A stretch of DNA of 64,000 nucleotides, taken from Formosa sp. Hel1_31_208 (GTDB taxonomy: Bacteria > Bacteroidota > Bacteroidia > Flavobacteriales > Flavobacteriaceae). Location of the stretch: the NCBI RefSeq assembly GCF_900104785.1, contig NZ_LT629733.1, positions 900,501 to 964,500 on the forward strand, in the 5' to 3' direction. Made by a program: the position numbers and the translations under genes. The notes under the pieces were generated by a model, which was given only the letters and a program-made list of their open reading frames with translations, ran no database searches and was not told the origin of the DNA. Shown piece by piece: positions 60,934-64,000 of this stretch. Positions within the stretch are counted from its first letter, which is position 1, and each line of letters begins with the position of its first letter.

Positions 60934-62328
60934 ATGAAAGCCTTTAAGACTACAATCATATGTCTCCTGTTTTGTTCAGCCACTTCTTTTGGACAGAATA
61001 TTCAGGATATTATTAATCAAGTTGATATCAATCGTTTGTCACTCATCATTAATGAATTTAGTGGCGAACAAAGTACTGTTGTTAATGGTAGTACAGTGAC
61101 CATATTAAACAGACAGCAGGCCAATAACGATTTGGCTGCAGATTATTTGGTTGAACGATTTCAGGAACTTGATAACATTACTATAACAGATCAATCTTTC
61201 AATAGTAATGGAAGAAACATCATTGCAACCCAATTGGGTCAAACCAACCCAAACGATATTTATGTTATTTGTGCTCATTATGATACTGTGGCTAATTTCT
61301 GTGCAGACGACAATGCTACCGGAACTGCTGCGGTACTTGAGGTTGCACGATTATTATCAACACAATGTTTAGATAATACAATTGTCTATGCACTGTGGGA
61401 TGAAGAAGAAATAGGGTTACGTGGTTCGGCTTTTTATGCCGACTTGGCCGCAGCGAATGGTGATAATATCTTGGGGGTTTTAAATATGGACATGATGGGT
61501 TATGACGGCGATGCTCCAGGGCAACCTGGAGACAATGAATTTGATATTGATTACAGAAATATAGCAGGTTCTGTTGCCATGAAAAACGATATCATTTCGG
61601 TTCTAAACGCATATACTTTTGACCTTAGTGTTATTGAAGTAAATCCTGGGACTACAGCGAGTGATCATTCAAGTTTCTGGTTTGCAGGTAATGGGACTAC
61701 AGATGCTTTTTCTGCCGTATTGGTTGGAGAGTCCTGGGAAACTAATGATCAAACACCCGCTTATCATACAATAGCCGATCGTTTTGCAACTTTAGATTTA
61801 CAATATTATCATGAAATGGTTAAATTGATAGCGGCATATACGGCAACTAAAGGCGGTCTGGTGGCTGTTGATAATACGGTATCCCAAACCATGACAACCT
61901 TAACAGCCAATGAATCTTCAGCGACTTATCAATGGATTGATTGCAGTACCAATACACCTATTTCTGGGGCTACAAATCAAACTTATGCGCCAGTAGTTAA
62001 TGGGAATTATGCGGTTGAAATAACTTCAGGAATATGTATAGAACGCAGTGAGTGTATTCTTTTTGATACACTTGGTTTGGAATCTTTTCTAAATAATGAA
62101 GTTAAAGTATATCCAAATCCTGTCAAATCAAATCTTAACATAGAAGTGAATAGTGAGAATCAAGATATTGTCATTAAACTTTACGATTTGTCTGGTAAGT
62201 TGATTTTGACTTCAAACTCGACTAAGGTTTTAACTACTTTAGATGTTAAGGAAATACCTCAAGGTATTTATTTTTTAAATGTATCGTCTTCTGAAAAGTC
62301 AGGAACCTATAAAATTGTAAAAGAGTAA
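60934..62328 (+). CDS. Secreted M28 family metallopeptidase with type IX sorting domain
   Basis: 464 aa. Signal peptide (ending TSFGQ). The M28 zinc and catalytic residues are in CAHYDTVANFCADDNATG, LWDEEEIGLRGS, MDMMGYDG and ASDHSSFWF. The domain after it (about residues 310-375) is a Cys-containing Ig-like fold, and the last 75 residues are a type IX sorting domain (YPNPVKSN, DLSGKLI, PQGIYFLN). It probably digests peptides outside the cell as an aminopeptidase. Single-gene unit. Confidence 0.92.
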   Translation: MKAFKTTIICLLFCSATSFGQNIQDIINQVDINRLSLIINEFSGEQSTVVNGSTVTILNRQQANNDLAADYLVERFQELDNITITDQSFNSNGRNIIATQLGQTNPNDIYVICAHYDTVANFCADDNATGTAAVLEVARLLSTQCLDNTIVYALWDEEEIGLRGSAFYADLAAANGDNILGVLNMDMMGYDGDAPGQPGDNEFDIDYRNIAGSVAMKNDIISVLNAYTFDLSVIEVNPGTTASDHSSFWFAGNGTTDAFSAVLVGESWETNDQTPAYHTIADRFATLDLQYYHEMVKLIAAYTATKGGLVAVDNTVSQTMTTLTANESSATYQWIDCSTNTPISGATNQTYAPVVNGNYAVEITSGICIERSECILFDTLGLESFLNNEVKVYPNPVKSNLNIEVNSENQDIVIKLYDLSGKLILTSNSTKVLTTLDVKEIPQGIYFLNVSSSEKSGTYKIVKE

Positions 62329-62345
62329 TTCAATAAGATTAAATT

Positions 62346-62376
62346 AAAAAGCCACCAATGCTGTTGGTGGCTTTTT
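62346..62376. terminator. Bidirectional terminator between the two peptidase genes
   Basis: AAAAAGCCACCAA (62346-62358) and TTGGTGGCTTTTT (62364-62376) pair perfectly across a 5-nt loop. Confidence 0.9.
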
Positions 62377-62398
62377 TTATGAGTCAATAATTAGGATA

Positions 62399-63787
62399 TC
62401 ATTGGCTGAGTTCTGAAAAATATTTATAGAACAGTGGAATTGTTTCAATCCCTTTAAAATAATTCCAAACACCAAAATGTTCATTAGGGGAGTGGATTGC
62501 ATCACTGTTTAAGCCAAATCCCATGAGAATGGTTTTGCTTTTTAACTCCTGCTCAAATAATGCGACAATGGGAATACTTCCACCACTGCGCTGCGGAATG
62601 GGGTTTTTACCAAAGGTATCGTGATATGCTTTTGAAGCCGCTTGGTAACCAATACTATCAATTGGAGTCACATACCCTTGTCCGCCATGATGTGGTTTTA
62701 CGTTTACTTTGACACCAGCTGGTGCGATGCTTTCAAAGTGTTTTTTGAAGAGTGTAGTTATCTCCTCCCAATCTTGATGTGGTACTAAGCGCATTGAGAT
62801 TTTTGCATAGGCTTTACTAGCGATAACTGTTTTGGCGCCTTCACCTATATAGCCACCCCAAATACCATTAACATCTAGGGTTGGTCTAATTGAATTACGT
62901 TCATTGGTTGTATAGCCCTTTTCACCATAAACTGCATCTATACCTATAGCATCTTTATATGCTTCAAGTGAAAATGGAGCTTTAGCCATTTCTTTTCTTT
63001 CCGTATCGGAAAGTTCTTCTACTTTATCGTAGAATCCAGGTATTGTAATATGATTATCCTCATCATGTAATGACGCAATCATTTTGGTTAGAATGTTTAT
63101 AGGATTTGCAACCGCACCTCCATATAATCCAGAGTGTAAGTCTCTATTGGGTCCAATAACTTCAACTTCGACATAACTTAATCCGCGAAGTCCAGTGGTA
63201 ATTGAAGGTACATCTTGAGCGATCATACCAGTATCAGAAATTAAAATGACGTCATTTTTTAGTTTTTCTTGATGGGTTTCCACAAATTTTGAAAGGTTTA
63301 TACTGCCTACTTCTTCCTCACCTTCAATCATGAACTTCACATTACATGGTAATTGATTGGTAGATGTCATAAATTCCATAGCTTTCACATGCATATACAT
63401 TTGACCTTTATCGTCACAAGCGCCACGAGCAAAAATCGCACCCTCGGGATGTGTGTCCGTTTTTTTAATGACAGGCTCGTATGGTGGTGAATCCCATAAC
63501 TCTATTGGGTCTGCTGGTTGTACATCGTAGTGGCCATAAACAAGAACTGTAGGTAAATTTTCATCTATCATTTTTTCACCATAGACAATAGGAAATCCAT
63601 CGGTTTCACAAATTTCAACATGGTCACAACCTGCACTTTCCAGGCTTGCTTTAATCACTTGTGCCGTTTTAATGACATCATTTTTATAAGCAGAATCTGC
63701 ACTAACAGATGGTATCTTTAATAAATCAATAAGTTCGTTTAAGAAGCGATCTTTATGTTCTTCAATATAGGATTGAATACCTTGCAT
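62399..63787 (-). CDS. M20 family dipeptidase
   Basis: 462 aa. The M20 zinc residues are in VYGHYDVQPAD, ARGACDDKGQ, EGEEEVGS and LISDTGM, with a dimerisation domain in the middle (GPNRDLHSGLYGG). Length and the GHYDVQP motif match carnosine dipeptidase-like (CNDP-type) enzymes. No signal peptide, so cytosolic; it probably hydrolyses dipeptides taken up by the cell. Start near 63787 with a promoter upstream. Confidence 0.9.
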   Translation of the reverse strand: MQGIQSYIEEHKDRFLNELIDLLKIPSVSADSAYKNDVIKTAQVIKASLESAGCDHVEICETDGFPIVYGEKMIDENLPTVLVYGHYDVQPADPIELWDSPPYEPVIKKTDTHPEGAIFARGACDDKGQMYMHVKAMEFMTSTNQLPCNVKFMIEGEEEVGSINLSKFVETHQEKLKNDVILISDTGMIAQDVPSITTGLRGLSYVEVEVIGPNRDLHSGLYGGAVANPINILTKMIASLHDEDNHITIPGFYDKVEELSDTERKEMAKAPFSLEAYKDAIGIDAVYGEKGYTTNERNSIRPTLDVNGIWGGYIGEGAKTVIASKAYAKISMRLVPHQDWEEITTLFKKHFESIAPAGVKVNVKPHHGGQGYVTPIDSIGYQAASKAYHDTFGKNPIPQRSGGSIPIVALFEQELKSKTILMGFGLNSDAIHSPNEHFGVWNYFKGIETIPLFYKYFSELSQ

Positions 63788-63810
63788 AAGTTTTGTTTTT
63801 TGAATTCATT

Positions 63811-63818
63811 CAAAAGTA
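63811..63818 (-). promoter_or_regulatory. -7 element of the M20 dipeptidase gene
   Basis: Minus strand TACTTTTG, exact match, 23 nt upstream of the ATG at 63787. Confidence 0.55.
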
Positions 63819-63853
63819 CAAAATTGACTGCGATTTTTTCCTAATTAAAGTTA

Positions 63854-63883
63854 TTTGAATATTGAAACTATTGTTTATATTTG
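63854..63883 (+). promoter_or_regulatory. tRNA-Leu promoter
   Basis: TTTG (63854-63857), 18-nt spacer, TATATTTG (63876-63883), the full consensus. Confidence 0.7.
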
Positions 63884-63918
63884 CAACCCGTAATCCTAAT
63901 AGTATTATGGAGAAAGTT

Positions 63919-64000
63919 GCAGGCGTGGTGGAATTGGTAGACACGCTAGACTTAGGATCTAGTGCCGCAAGGTGTGAGAGTTCGAGTCTCTCCGCCTGTA
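63919..64000 (+). tRNA. tRNA-Leu (TAG)
   Basis: Acceptor stem GCAGGCG/CGCCTGT with a G-U first pair; discriminator A is the last base of the window. Anticodon stem CTAGA/TCTAG encloses CTTAGGA with anticodon TAG (63953-63955). A long variable arm (GCCGCAAGGTGT region) is typical of tRNA-Leu, and the T arm is GAGAG-TTCGAGT-CTCTC. Any downstream tRNAs would be outside the window. Confidence 0.95.

Overview
The window is about 64 kb of low-GC chromosomal DNA from a member of the Flavobacteriaceae (Bacteroidota), probably marine; the genus cannot be fixed from sequence alone. The evidence is three proteins with type IX secretion C-terminal sorting domains, many Bacteroidota-only families (DUF4271, DUF4296, DUF4407, DnaE fused to an exonuclease domain, M56/BlaI pairs, TPR-kinase/LuxR pairs), promoters of the Bacteroidota form TTTG-N(about 19)-TAnnTTTG, and little Shine-Dalgarno signal. 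There is no prophage, insertion sequence, integron or CRISPR array. Most of the window is core genome.

Layout. 1-3.5 kb: end of a secreted protein, then a saccharopine dehydrogenase/Lrp pair and DUF423. 3.5-12.9 kb: pckA, DUF4271-hemD, a GT2/dihydroorotase-like/DUF4296 operon, an SDR protein, tyrS and a LuxE-like protein. 12.9-19.7 kb: a large lamin-tail secreted protein, a PhoB/PhoR-like two-component pair, a glycosyltransferase, trmB, a LysE-type protein and an alkyltransferase-like protein. 19.8-26.9 kb: Mrp-NifU and ferredoxin reductase-ferredoxin, then a minus-strand run of phosphoesterase, glutaryl-CoA dehydrogenase-like, trmN6-like, rimM and rpsP. 27-35.5 kb: a Ca-repeat lipoprotein, dnaE, an odd small ORF running into a structured non-coding element, trxA, a ClpP paralogue, DUF58 and tRNA-Asp. 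35.8-40.5 kb: a membrane protein, then the most interesting stretch (below). 40.5-50.9 kb: DUF456, a five-gene BlaI/M56 operon, Bax-inhibitor-like and membrane proteins, a GT2/flippase-like pair and ruvC. 50.9-64 kb: lipoprotein, hemW, cyclase, DUF4230, YjbR, PhnA-like, DUF1272, STAS, DUF4440-like, DUF4407, a second BlaI/M56 pair, M28 and M20 peptidases and tRNA-Leu at the right edge.

Most interesting stretch, 37.0-40.5 kb. A canonical promoter with an upstream perfect 11-bp inverted repeat and a repeat-bearing leader of about 200 nt precedes a 56-aa exported peptide. It is followed by a sensor kinase with a predicted periplasmic TPR domain and its LuxR-type response regulator. Directly after the regulator come two copies of TACGGTTTTTCC, centred about 42 and 64 bp upstream of a predicted start site, then a TATATTTG element and a short ORF-less unit ending in a perfect terminator. 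I read this as a possible exported peptide - TPR kinase - regulator - small RNA module. The pieces are visible in the sequence; their functional link is inference.

Other regulatory points. Two BlaI/M56 operons each carry tandem palindromes at their promoter, with different half-sites. Three genes have the -7 element only 5-6 nt before the ATG, suggesting leaderless mRNA. Four convergent gene pairs overlap at their 3' ends. A TAAC-N5-GTTA box occurs twice before the PhoB/PhoR-like pair.
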